From: Streptomyces sp. NBC_01497
Lineage (GTDB): Bacteria > Actinomycetota > Actinomycetes > Streptomycetales > Streptomycetaceae
Assembly: GCF_036250695.1 (NCBI RefSeq)
Contig: NZ_CP109427.1
Span: 6,510,001 to 6,574,000, forward strand
Reading direction: 5' to 3'
Length of the DNA: 64,000 nucleotides
The translations under genes and the position numbers were made by a program. The notes beneath the pieces are model-generated. The model did not search any database, had not been told where the DNA came from, and saw only the letters and a program-made list of their open reading frames with translations. Shown here in pieces: positions 50,280 through 59,600 of this stretch (the first letter of the stretch is position 1; each line of letters starts with the position of its first letter).

Positions 50280-52052
50280 ATGACGGCGACGAGCCAGGGC
50301 AAGAGCGAATTGGTGGAGATGGCGTGGGACCCCATCACCCGCATCGTGGGCAGCCTGGGGATCTACACGAAGATCGACTTCAAGCAGAAGACCGTCGCCG
50401 AGTGCCACAGCACCAGCTCGATCTTCCGCGGCTACTCGGTCTTCATGAAGGGCAAGGACCCGCGCGACGCCCACTTCATCACCAGCCGGATCTGCGGCAT
50501 CTGCGGCGACAACCACGCCACGTGTTCCTGCTACGCGCAGAACATGGCGTACGGGGTGAAGCCGCCGCACCTCGGCGAGTGGATCGTCAACCTCGGCGAG
50601 GCCGCGGAGTACATGTTCGACCACAACATCTTCCAGGAGAACCTGGTCGGGGTCGACTACTGCGAGAAGATGGTCGCCGAGACCAACCCCGGCGTGCTGG
50701 AGCGGGCGAACCGCACCCAGTCACCGGGCGCCGAGGCGCACGGCTACAAGACCATCGGCGACATCATGCGCTCGCTGAACCCGTTCACCGGCGAGTTCTA
50801 CCGCGAGGCGCTCCAGGTCAGCCGTATGACGCGGGAGATGTTCTGCCTGATGGAGGGCAGGCACGTGCACCCGTCCACGCTCTACCCGGGCGGCGTCGGC
50901 ACGGTCGCCACGGTCCAGCTGATGACGGACTACATCACCCGCCTGCAGCGCTACGTCGAGTTCATGAAGAAGGTCGTGCCGATGCACGACGACCTCTTCG
51001 ACTTCTTCTACGAGGCGCTGCCCGGCTACGAGCAGGTCGGCAACCGCCGCATCCTGCTGGGCTGCTGGGGCTCCTTCCAGGACCCGGAGTACTGCAACTT
51101 CGAGTACAAGGACATGACCGAGTGGGGACGCAAGATGTACGTCACCCCCGGTGTGGTCGTGGACGGGAAGCTCGTCACCACCGACCTGGTGAAGATCAAC
51201 CTCGGCATCCGGATCCTGCTCGGCTCGTCGTACTACGGCGACTGGGAGGACCAGGAGATGTTCGTCAGCCACGACCCCCTCGGCAACCCGGTCGACCGCA
51301 GGCACCCGTGGAACCAGCACACCAACCCGCAGCCGCAGAAGCGGGACCTGGACGACAAGTACAGCTGGGTCATGTCGCCGCGCTGGTTCGACGGCAAGGA
51401 CTACCTGGCGCTCGACACCGGCGGCGGCCCGCTGGCGCGCCTGTGGACCACCGCGCTCGCCGGCCTCGTCGACATCGGCTACGTCCAGGCCACCGGCCAC
51501 AGCGTGAAGATCAACCTCCCCAAGACGGCGCTCAAGGGCCCGGTCGAGCTGGAGTGGAACGTCCCGAAGTGGAGCAACACCATCGAGCGCAACCGCGCCC
51601 GCACCTACTTCCAGGCGTACGCGGCGGCCTGCGCCCTGCACTTCGCGGAGAAGGCGCTCGTCGAGATCCGGGCCGGGCGCACCAAGACGTGGGAGAAGTT
51701 CGAGGTCCCGGAGGAGGGCATCGGCTGCGGCTTCACCGAGGCGGTGCGCGGTGTGCTCTCCCACCACATGGTGATCAGGGACGGGAAGATCGCCAACTAC
51801 CACCCGTACCCGCCCACGCCGTGGAACGCGAGCCCCCGCGACACCTTCGGCACCCCGGGGCCCTACGAGGACGCGGTGCAGGGCCAGCCGATCTTCGAGG
51901 AGAACGACCGGGAGAACTTCAAGGGCATCGACATCATGCGCACCGTGCGCAGCTTCGACCCCTGCCTGCCGTGCGGTGTGCACATGTACCTCGGCGAGGG
52001 CAAGAAGCTCGAACTGCTGCACTCCCCGACCCAGTCGGCAGGCAGTGAGTGA
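50280..52052 (+). CDS. hhyL: [NiFe]-hydrogenase large subunit, group 1h type
   Basis: 590 aa, carrying the Ni-Fe centre. The L1 motif is RICGICGDNHATC (Cys72, Cys75) and the L2 motif is DPCLPCGVHM (Cys562, Cys565). Cleavage is expected after His568, removing the last 22 residues (MYLGEGKKLELLHSPTQ and so on); the protease is encoded at 55983-56639. The whole sequence (DPITRIVGSLGIYTKIDFKQ at the start, FRGYSVFMKGKDPRDAHFIT) fits the actinobacterial group 1h type. The stop overlaps the start of the next gene (GTGA), which begins a coupled chain of seven overlapping genes. Confidence 0.95.
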   Translation: MTATSQGKSELVEMAWDPITRIVGSLGIYTKIDFKQKTVAECHSTSSIFRGYSVFMKGKDPRDAHFITSRICGICGDNHATCSCYAQNMAYGVKPPHLGEWIVNLGEAAEYMFDHNIFQENLVGVDYCEKMVAETNPGVLERANRTQSPGAEAHGYKTIGDIMRSLNPFTGEFYREALQVSRMTREMFCLMEGRHVHPSTLYPGGVGTVATVQLMTDYITRLQRYVEFMKKVVPMHDDLFDFFYEALPGYEQVGNRRILLGCWGSFQDPEYCNFEYKDMTEWGRKMYVTPGVVVDGKLVTTDLVKINLGIRILLGSSYYGDWEDQEMFVSHDPLGNPVDRRHPWNQHTNPQPQKRDLDDKYSWVMSPRWFDGKDYLALDTGGGPLARLWTTALAGLVDIGYVQATGHSVKINLPKTALKGPVELEWNVPKWSNTIERNRARTYFQAYAAACALHFAEKALVEIRAGRTKTWEKFEVPEEGIGCGFTEAVRGVLSHHMVIRDGKIANYHPYPPTPWNASPRDTFGTPGPYEDAVQGQPIFEENDRENFKGIDIMRTVRSFDPCLPCGVHMYLGEGKKLELLHSPTQSAGSE

Positions 52053-53050
52053 GTGACGTGAGCGCACCCACCGAACCACCCATCGAACCACCCATCGAAC
52101 CACCCGCCGGCGACCGCGAGTCCGAGGGACGGGAGGACTGGCGGGAGACGGGCGAACGCATCGAGACGCTGATCGCGGCGAGCGCCGCGAACGGCGTGGT
52201 CGCCCGCGAACGCAGCGAGGAACTCGTACGCCTCGTCACCGACTTCTACGGTGCGGGACTCGAACGGCTCCTCGACCTGGTCCACGACCACGGCCGGCTG
52301 GACGACGCCGTCCTCGCCGCTCTGGCCGGTGACGAACTCGTCGCGGGCCTGCTGCTGGTGCACGGCCTGCACCCGTACGGCGTCGAGACGCGCGTCGAGC
52401 AGGCCCTGGACGCCGTACGGCCCTACCTGGGCACGCACGGCGGTGACGTCGAACTCCTCGGCGTCAGCGACGAGGGCACCGTCCGCCTGAGGCTGCTGGG
52501 CAGCTGCGACGGCTGCCCCTCCTCGTCGGCGACGCTCGAACTCGCCGTGCGCGGCGCGGTCGAGGCGGCCGCGCCGGAGATCACCGCCATCGAGGTCGAG
52601 GCCCCGGCCGGGACGCCCGACACCGCGGCGGGCGGGACCGTCGTCCCCGTCGACGCGCTGTTCACCCGTGTGCGCGAGGCGAGCGCCGCGCCGGAGGGTG
52701 GCGGCTCGTGGGAGGCCGTCGCGGAACTGGCCGCGCTGGAGTCCGGCGCGGTCCGCCATCTCACCGTCGGCCGTGTCCCGGTGCTCGCCTGCCGCATCGG
52801 GCAGGACCTGTACGCGTTCCTGGACACCTGCGGCCGGTGCGCCGGCTCGCTCAAGGGAGCCTCGCTGGCCCGGCGGCTCGGCGGCGCGCTGGGCGAGGGT
52901 GTGCTGCGCTGCCCCGCCTGCGGTGCCCACTACGACGTACGGCGGGCCGGTGCGTGCCTCGACGAGGACGGCGTCCACCTGGACCCGCTGCCGGTGCTCA
53001 CCGACGGCGCGACCGTGTCCCTCGCGGTGCCCGCCGCGGTGGCGACGTGA
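52049..53050 (+). CDS. hhyE: NifU-domain / Rieske-like iron-sulfur protein (HhyE type)
   Basis: 333 aa. A Pro-rich tip with EPPIEPPIEPP repeats and a helical region (about 30-120) precede a NifU C-terminal domain (about 115-185, VRPYLGTHGGDVELLGVSDE) with LGSCDGCPSSSATL (Cys153, Cys156). A Rieske-like domain follows from about 235. Its ligand loops read DTCGRCAGSL (Cys261, Cys264) and LRCPACGAHYD (Cys288, Cys291), so Cys replaces the two His of a true Rieske site. HhyE and HucE of mycobacteria are comparable FeS partners of atmospheric hydrogenases. The likely role is to carry electrons from HhyS toward the quinone pool. The GTG start overlaps hhyL. Confidence 0.85.
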   Translation: MSDVSAPTEPPIEPPIEPPAGDRESEGREDWRETGERIETLIAASAANGVVARERSEELVRLVTDFYGAGLERLLDLVHDHGRLDDAVLAALAGDELVAGLLLVHGLHPYGVETRVEQALDAVRPYLGTHGGDVELLGVSDEGTVRLRLLGSCDGCPSSSATLELAVRGAVEAAAPEITAIEVEAPAGTPDTAAGGTVVPVDALFTRVREASAAPEGGGSWEAVAELAALESGAVRHLTVGRVPVLACRIGQDLYAFLDTCGRCAGSLKGASLARRLGGALGEGVLRCPACGAHYDVRRAGACLDEDGVHLDPLPVLTDGATVSLAVPAAVAT

Positions 53051-53700
53051 GCGCGCCGGCCGGCCGGGTCTCCCCGGCCGCGGCACTGCTGCGTCTGAGC
53101 CGCGACCGGCGCCCGGTGATGGAGGGGGAGCGCTGCGAGATGTGCGCCGCCCCGATCGGTGACGAGCACGCCCATGTGGTGAACCTGGAGAGCCGCGGGC
53201 TGATGTGCAGCTGCCGCGCCTGCTACCTGCTGTTCACCGACGAGAGCGCGAACCTGCGCTACCGCGCCGTCCCGGAGCGCTACCTGCGCTTCGACGGCGT
53301 GAGCCTCGACGCCCGTACCTGGGACGAACTCCAGATCCCGGTCGGCCTCGCCTTCCTGTTCCGCAACTCGGCGCTCGGCCGTACGGTCGCCTTCTACCCG
53401 GGCCCGGCGGGCGCCACCGAGTCGGAACTCCCGCTCGACGCCTGGGACTCCGTGATCGAGAGCCACCCCGAGTTCGCCGTCCTACTCCCCGACGTGGAGG
53501 CCCTGCTGGTGCGCCGCACCGAGTCCGGTGCGTCCAGCTGCCACCTGGTGCCCGTCGACGCCTGCTACGAACTCGTCGGCCGGCTGCGGACGGTGTGGCG
53601 CGGCTTCGACGGGGGGCGCGAGGCGCACGCCGCGATGGACGCGTTCTTCGCCCACGTCAGCGAGCGGAGCAGGCCCTACACCGAAGGACGCGCCTCGTGA
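53047..53700 (+). CDS. DUF5947-type hydrogenase-associated protein
   Basis: 217 aa from a GTG overlapping hhyE (GTGA). The N-terminal part carries a putative metal site: RCEMCAAPIGDEHAHVVN (Cys30, Cys33, His41, His43) and GLMCSCRACYLLF (Cys54, Cys56, Cys59). The rest is an alpha/beta domain with RYLRFDGVSLDARTWDELQI and DVEALLVRRTESG segments. I recall this family as DUF5947, found with hydrogenase genes in actinobacteria. It has no signal peptide. It may hold zinc or an FeS cluster and act in assembly or electron transfer. Function not established. Confidence 0.75.
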   Translation: MSAPAGRVSPAAALLRLSRDRRPVMEGERCEMCAAPIGDEHAHVVNLESRGLMCSCRACYLLFTDESANLRYRAVPERYLRFDGVSLDARTWDELQIPVGLAFLFRNSALGRTVAFYPGPAGATESELPLDAWDSVIESHPEFAVLLPDVEALLVRRTESGASSCHLVPVDACYELVGRLRTVWRGFDGGREAHAAMDAFFAHVSERSRPYTEGRAS

Positions 53701-54365
53701 GCGGACCGGAGCCCGCCGGGCTGGACTTCTCCGTGCTCGACGTGGTCGCGGAGCCGTACAGCGCCGCGCCCCAACTGACCGCGCGACTGCGGATCGAGGA
53801 CAGCGGCGGCGAGCGCGTCCACGCGATCGTGCTGCGCTGCCAGGTCCGTATCGAACCGCAGCGCCGCTCGTACGACGCCGCCGAACGGGACGCTCTGCTG
53901 GGCCTGTTCGGGGAGCACGACCGCTGGGCCGACACACTGCGGCCGTTGTTGTGGATGCAGTGCAACACCACCGTGCAGGGGTTCACCGGCGCAACCGAAG
54001 TCGACCTCGCCCTGCCCTGTACGTACGACTTCGACGTGGTCGGCTCCCGCTACCTGCACGCGCTCGGCAGCGGTTCCGTGCCGCTGAACCTGCTGTTCTC
54101 CGGCACGGTGTTCACCAAGGACGGCGGCCCGTCGGGCACGGGCTTCGGTGTGCGGCACGTGCCGTGGGACTGCGAGGCCCGGTACGCGATGCCCGTCGCG
54201 GTGTGGCGGCAGCTGATCTCGGCGCACTTCCCCCACACGGGCTGGATCAGGCTCGACTCCGACATGCTCGCCCGGTTCGCGGACTTCCGCGCCCGGCGCG
54301 GCCTCATCAGCTGGGACGAGACGGTGAGCACGGTGCTCGAAGAGATCGGCGAGGTGGTCCGGTGA
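53697..54365 (+). CDS. DUF6084-type hydrogenase-associated protein
   Basis: 222 aa from a GTG overlapping the DUF5947-type gene (GTGA). It has alternating strands and loops (FSVLDVVAEPYSAAPQLTAR, IVLRCQVRIEPQRRSYDAAE, LFGEHDRWADTLRPLLWMQC, VPLNLLFSGTVFTKDGGP, MPVAVWRQLISAHFPHTGWI). The pattern suggests an immunoglobulin- or sandwich-like fold. Three Cys are scattered and do not form a metal motif. It is found only with these hydrogenase operons as far as I recall. Role unknown; possibly a structural partner or assembly factor. Confidence 0.72.
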   Translation: MSGPEPAGLDFSVLDVVAEPYSAAPQLTARLRIEDSGGERVHAIVLRCQVRIEPQRRSYDAAERDALLGLFGEHDRWADTLRPLLWMQCNTTVQGFTGATEVDLALPCTYDFDVVGSRYLHALGSGSVPLNLLFSGTVFTKDGGPSGTGFGVRHVPWDCEARYAMPVAVWRQLISAHFPHTGWIRLDSDMLARFADFRARRGLISWDETVSTVLEEIGEVVR

Positions 54366-55870
54366 GCACGGCGGGCCTCGACCCCGTACGCGCGGTCGCC
54401 GACGCGGTCCTCTACGAGGGCTACCTGCTCTACCCCTACCGGGCGAGCTCCCACAAGAACCGCTCCCGCTGGCAGTTCGGGGTCCTCGGCCCGCCGAACG
54501 CCGGACCCGCCAGCTTCGGCGAGGAACCCGGCATGACGACGCAGGTCCTGCTCGCCCCGACCGGTGCCCCGGGCGACGCGGGCCTCACCGTCCACCTGCG
54601 TTTCCTCCAACTGCAGGTGCGCGAGGTGCAGCGGCTGGAGCGCGACGGCGGGCACACCCCGGTCGACTCCCTCACCGTGAACGGTACCTCCGTGCTGACC
54701 TGGGACGAGGCCGTCGAACACGAACTTGCCCTGCCCGTAATGCGGTTGACGGACACCGTCGACGAAGTGCGGGAGGTGGCAGGCGGCGAGGACACGGAGC
54801 GGCTGACGGACGCCGACGGCACACCGGTGGGCCGCGTCGTGCGGCGCAGGTCCCCGCTCACCGTCCGGATCCGCGCGCACGGCGAGCCCTGCGCCGGCGC
54901 GGGCGCACAGGACGGCGGGTACACCCGGTTCACCGTGTCCGTGACGAACGAACACGCCGGCCACGCCGGCGACAAGGAGGCGGCGATCCGCTCCTCCCTC
55001 ATCGGCACGCACCTGCTGCTGCGGGCGCGGAACGCGGACTTCGTCTCGCTCCTCGACCCGCCGCCCGAGGCCGCCGCGGCGGCTGCCGGCTGCCGGCAGC
55101 ACCGCTGCTGGCCCGTCCTCGCGGGCCCGCCAGGCAGCGCCGACACCGTGCTCGGCGCGCCGATCATCCTCTACGACCACCCGGAGATCGCGCAGGCGAG
55201 CCCCGGCGACCTCTTCGACTCCACCGAGATCGACGAGATCCTCACCCTGCGGGTGATGACCATGACCGAGGACGAGAAGGCCGAGGCCCGTGCCACGGAC
55301 CCGCGCGCGCGGGAGGTCATCGACCGCTGCGACGCCATGACTCCCGCCGAACTCCAGCGCCTGCACGGCCTGCTGCGTGATCCGCACGCCCCGGGCCCGG
55401 ACCCGGCCGCACCGCCGGCGGGCGAGGGGGCGGGGGACGTACGCGACCTGCCCGAGGCCGACTTCACCACCGGTGACGCGCCCTGGTGGGACCCGGCGGC
55501 CGACGCCGCCGTGCGCCCCGGCAGCGACGCCGTCGTCATCGACGGCGTCAGCGTGGCCAAGGGCAGCCTCGTCCGGGTCCACCCGGCCCGTCGCGCGGAC
55601 GCGCAGGACCTGTTCTTCGCGGGCCAGGTCGCGCGGGTGACCGCCGTGCTCAGTGACGTGGACGGCGGCGTGCACGTGGCGCTGGTCCTCGTCGACGATC
55701 CGGCCGCCGACCTGCATGACTGGTACGGCCGGTACTTCTACTTCGCGCCCGACGAGCTGGAACCCCTGCCCGCCGGGACCGAGACCGACGCCGGGAGCGG
55801 GACCCGCACCGGGACCCGTACCGGGACCGGGACACCAACCCCGCAACACCGTGAGGAGAGCCGATCGTGA
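54362..55870 (+). CDS. Large conserved hydrogenase-operon protein of unknown function (502 aa)
   Basis: 502 aa from a GTG overlapping the preceding gene (GTGA). An N-terminal part (AVLYEGYLLYPYRASSHKNR, then WQFGVLGPPNAG) is followed by a long beta-rich region, a RSSLIGTHLLLRARNADFVS segment, and a helical stretch (FDSTEIDEILTLRVMTMTED). Near 385-470 a small SH3/KOW-like barrel is suggested: VSVAKGSLVRVHPARRADAQ, then DLFFAGQVARVTAVL and WYGRYFYFAPDELEPL. It ends in a Gly/Thr/Arg repeat tail. No membrane helix or Cys cluster is seen. I do not recognise a named family. Confidence 0.72.
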   Translation: MSTAGLDPVRAVADAVLYEGYLLYPYRASSHKNRSRWQFGVLGPPNAGPASFGEEPGMTTQVLLAPTGAPGDAGLTVHLRFLQLQVREVQRLERDGGHTPVDSLTVNGTSVLTWDEAVEHELALPVMRLTDTVDEVREVAGGEDTERLTDADGTPVGRVVRRRSPLTVRIRAHGEPCAGAGAQDGGYTRFTVSVTNEHAGHAGDKEAAIRSSLIGTHLLLRARNADFVSLLDPPPEAAAAAAGCRQHRCWPVLAGPPGSADTVLGAPIILYDHPEIAQASPGDLFDSTEIDEILTLRVMTMTEDEKAEARATDPRAREVIDRCDAMTPAELQRLHGLLRDPHAPGPDPAAPPAGEGAGDVRDLPEADFTTGDAPWWDPAADAAVRPGSDAVVIDGVSVAKGSLVRVHPARRADAQDLFFAGQVARVTAVLSDVDGGVHVALVLVDDPAADLHDWYGRYFYFAPDELEPLPAGTETDAGSGTRTGTRTGTGTPTPQHREESRS

Positions 55871-55986
55871 AGACCCTGGGCATGATCACCGCAGGTGTGG
55901 CCGCAGCCGTGGCGGCGGTCGCCGTCGTCGCCGGCGTGCAGTCGATCCCCGACATCCGCAGGTACCTCAGGATGCGCTCGATGTGA
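55867..55986 (+). CDS. 39-aa single-pass membrane peptide (DUF6893-like)
   Basis: A GTG overlapping the previous stop (GTGA) opens a 39-codon frame. MKTLGMITAGVAAAVAAVAV leads through VAGVQSIPDIRRYLRMRSM to a stop that in turn overlaps the next gene (GTGA). The first 25 residues form one transmembrane helix; the end is basic and would stay in the cytoplasm. Its position inside an overlapping chain of hydrogenase genes shows that it is translated. It could anchor the soluble hydrogenase complex to the membrane. Confidence 0.8.
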   Translation: MKTLGMITAGVAAAVAAVAVVAGVQSIPDIRRYLRMRSM

Positions 55987-56639
55987 GCGCGAGCGGCAGC
56001 GAACAGGAGCGTGGGATGCCCGCGGACGGGCCGTCGGCGCGGGTCCCCGGGGCTCCGGGCGGCCGCATGCTCGTCGCGGGCATCGGCAACATCTTCCTGG
56101 GTGACGACGGCTTCGGGCCCGAGGTGGTGCGGCGCCTCGGCGACCGCGCGGACCTGGCGCCCGGGGTCCGCGTCGTCGACTACGGCATCCGCGGCATGCA
56201 CCTCGCCTACGACCTGCTCGACGGTTACGACGCGCTGGTACTCGTCGACGCGTGCCCCGGCGAGGGGCCGCCGGGGAGCGTCACCGTGCTCGAAGTCGGC
56301 GCCGACGACCTGGGTGAGGGTGAATTCGACGCGCATGGGATGAATCCGGTAGCAGTTCTGGCAAACCTGGGCCAACTGGGCGGTACGCTGCCCCTCACCT
56401 TCGTCGTCGGCTGCCTACCCGCGGACCTCGGCGAGGGCATCGGGCTCAGCGGTGCGGTCGCCGCCGCCGTCCCGGAGGCGATGGACGCGGTGCTCGCGCT
56501 GGTGCGGCGCTCGCGGCCCACGGAAACCACCGGCCCTGCGGGCGCGCCCGTCACCGCGACCACCACAGCGTCCGCGTCCGCGTCCGCACCCGTACCCGCC
56601 GCCGTCGAGGCCGCGGCCACCGAGCCCCGGAGGACCTGA
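55983..56639 (+). CDS. Hydrogenase large-subunit maturation protease (HyaD/HybD family)
   Basis: 218 aa from a GTG overlapping the small membrane peptide gene; an ATG at 56016 is the alternative. The family signature is MLVAGIGNIFLGDDGFGPEV (first nickel-contact acid as Asp), followed by VVDYGIRGMHLAYDLLDGYD, LVLVDACPGEGPPG with the second acidic ligand, and FDAHGMNPVAVLANLGQL with the His. It cuts the C-terminal peptide of HhyL after nickel insertion. The last 45 residues are a Thr/Ala/Ser/Pro tail without family likeness. Confidence 0.9.
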   Translation: MSASGSEQERGMPADGPSARVPGAPGGRMLVAGIGNIFLGDDGFGPEVVRRLGDRADLAPGVRVVDYGIRGMHLAYDLLDGYDALVLVDACPGEGPPGSVTVLEVGADDLGEGEFDAHGMNPVAVLANLGQLGGTLPLTFVVGCLPADLGEGIGLSGAVAAAVPEAMDAVLALVRRSRPTETTGPAGAPVTATTTASASASAPVPAAVEAAATEPRRT

Positions 56640-56642
56640 ATC

Positions 56643-59600
56643 GTGTGTCTTGGCATCCCCGGCCGAGTCGTGGAGATCGTGGACGGGTACGCCGGGCAGC
56701 TGGCCCTGGTCGACGTCGAGGGCGCCCGCCGGCGCGTCAACATCGGCATGCTCGACGCGCCCCCCGCGTGCGGTGACTGGGTGCTGCTGCACATGGGCTT
56801 CGCGCTGGAGGTCATCGACGGGACGAAGGCAGCCGAGGCGCTGTCCGGCCTGGAGATGATGGGCCGGGGCCGGACGGCTGAGACCGAGCCCGGGACCGGC
56901 GCCGGTCCCGAGGACGGCCCCGAGGACGGCCCCGGACCCGCGACCGGCCCTGGAGCGAGGTCAGGGGCGGAGCCGGGCGGCCGCCCCGCTCCCGGCTCCG
57001 GCCCCACGCCCGGCCGCGAGGACCCGCACCGGGGCGCGCCTCGTGCCCCGGTCCGCTCGTCCGTCGCCCTGGCGGACGGCGGCGGGGCGGGGGCCGCCCC
57101 GGCGCCTGCGGCGGATGCCGCGACCGTGCCGGAGGCCGCTCACGCGCCCGGTGCGGTGGCCCTCGTCGCGGCCCGGCCCGTACCGGATGTGGCGTCGGCG
57201 CCCGTAGCCGACGCTGCGTCCGTCTGCGTAACGGAGACGGTAACGGAGGCGGCGTGCCCTCCCGTTCCCCGGACCGCGCCCGCGCCCGCTCCCGCTCCCG
57301 TGACGGTGGAGGCCGGGTCGCCTGCCGCCGCCGGGGCCGGGGCGCTGCGCTCGGGGTGCGGTGCGGAGCCCGGTCCGTGCGACGCGCCGCCCGGGGTGCG
57401 TGTCCGGCGCCGGTTCGAGGTGCGCGGGGTCGTACAGGGGGTGGGGTTCCGCCCCTTCGTCTATGTCACCGCCGACGCGCTGGCCCTCAGCGGGTCGGTG
57501 GCGAACACCGGCAGCGGTGTGGTGGCGGACGTCGAGGGCGAGGCGGCCGCCGTGGCGGAGTTCGGGCAGCGCCTGCGTACCGGCGCGCCGCCCCTCGCGC
57601 TGGTCGAGAGCGTCACGGAGTCCGCTCGGCCACCGCGCGGGACAAGCGGGTTCACCATCGAGGAGTCGGGCCCCGCGGGCCGCGCCCGGACGCTCGTCTC
57701 GCCCGACATCGCGACCTGCGCCGACTGCCTCGCCGAGCTGGCGGACCCGGGCGATCGCCGCTACCGGCACCCGTTCGTCACCTGCACCCACTGCGGCCCC
57801 CGATACACCATCGTCACCGGCACGCCCTACGACCGCGCCACCACCACCATGGCGGGCTTCGCGATGTGCGCCGAGTGCCGGACCGAGTACGAGGACCCGC
57901 GGGACCGGCGCTTCCACGCCCAGCCCATCGCGTGCCACGCCTGCGGGCCCCGGCTCGAACTGGTACGCGCCGACGGCGCGTTCGCCGTACGCGACGACGA
58001 CGCGCTGCGCACCGCCCGGCGGTTGCTCGCGCAGGGCGCGATCGTGGCGGTCAAGGGTCTCGGCGGGTACCATCTCGCGTGCGACGCGCGCGACGCCGGC
58101 GCGGTCGCCGAACTGCGGCGCCGCAAGCGGCGCGGTGGCAAACCGTTCGCGGTGATGGTCAAGAACCTTGACGTCGCCCGGGAGTTCGCCCTCGTGAGTG
58201 AGGACGAGACGCAGCTGCTCGCGGGTCCCCGCCGACCGATCGTGCTGCTGCCCCGGCGCGCGGGCGGGCTGCCGGACGCCGTCGCCCCGGGCGCCCCCGA
58301 CCTCGGACTGATGCTCCCGTACACCCCGCTCCACGTCCTGCTGTTCGGGCTCGACGGCGACCCCGGGGGACCCGACGCGCTCGTCATGACCTCGGGCAAC
58401 CTGTCCGGTGAGCCGATCGTCACCGACGACGTACGGGCCCTGAGTGTGCTGGCGCCGCTGGCCGACGCCTGGCTGCGGCACGACCGGCCGATCCGGGTGC
58501 CGTGCGACGACTCCGTCAGCCGGTTCGTCGCCGGTGCGGAACTGCCGCTGCGCAGGGCACGCGGATACGCGCCGCTGCCGCTCGCGCTGCCGTTCGACGT
58601 GCCGCCGCTGCTGGCCGCCGGGGCCGACCTCAAGAACACCTGCGCGCTGGGGGAGGGCGGGTACGCCTGGGTCAGCCAGCACATCGGCGACATGGACGAC
58701 CTCGCCACGCTGGACGCGCTCACGGCCACCGAGGCGCACCTCGAACTCCTCACCGGCACGGCCCCCCGCGCCCTGGTCGCCGACCTGCACCCGGACTACC
58801 GCTCCGGCGGCTGGGCGCGTGAGCACGCCCGCGGCAGGCCGCTGCGCACGGCGCAGCACCACCACGCGCACATCGCCTCCGTCATGGGCGAGCACGGGCT
58901 CGGCCCGGACGACGAGGTCATCGGCTTCGCCTTCGACGGCACGGGGTACGGCACCGACGGCGCGGTGTGGGGCGGTGAGGTGCTGCTCGGCGGCTACCGC
59001 TCCGTGCGGCGGGCGGCGCACCTCGCGTACGTGCCGCTCGCGGGCGGGGACGCCAGTGTGCGGCGCCCGTACCGGATGGCGCTCGCGCATCTGCACGCCG
59101 CGGGTCTCGGCTGGGACGCGGCGCTGCCGCCCGTGGCGGCCTGCCCTCCCCGTGAACAGGAGCTGCTGCGGCGCCAGTTGGAGACCGGGTTCGGGTGCGT
59201 GCCGACATCCAGCATGGGTCGCCTGTTCGACGCGGTCGCCGCGCTGGCCGGTGTCCGGCAGGAGATCGCCTACGAGGCGGAGGCGGCCGTCGCGCTGGAG
59301 GGGCTCGCCCGGGCGGGCGGGACGGATGCCCCCGGCGCCTATGCCTTCACGGTCCGGCCCGCCCCGGACGGGGGCCCGGATCTCGCCGACGCGGCGCCCG
59401 TGATCCGCGCGGTGGCCTCGGACGTACGGGCCGGGGTGCGGCCGGAGGCGGTCGCGGCCCGGTTCCACGCGGCCGTCGCCCACCTCGTCGTGGATCTGGC
59501 GGTGGCCCTGCGGGAGCGCACCGGTGTCGGGACGGTGGCGCTCGGCGGCGGTGTGTTCGCCAATGCCGTGCTCCTCCAGGCCGCACAACACGACCTGACG

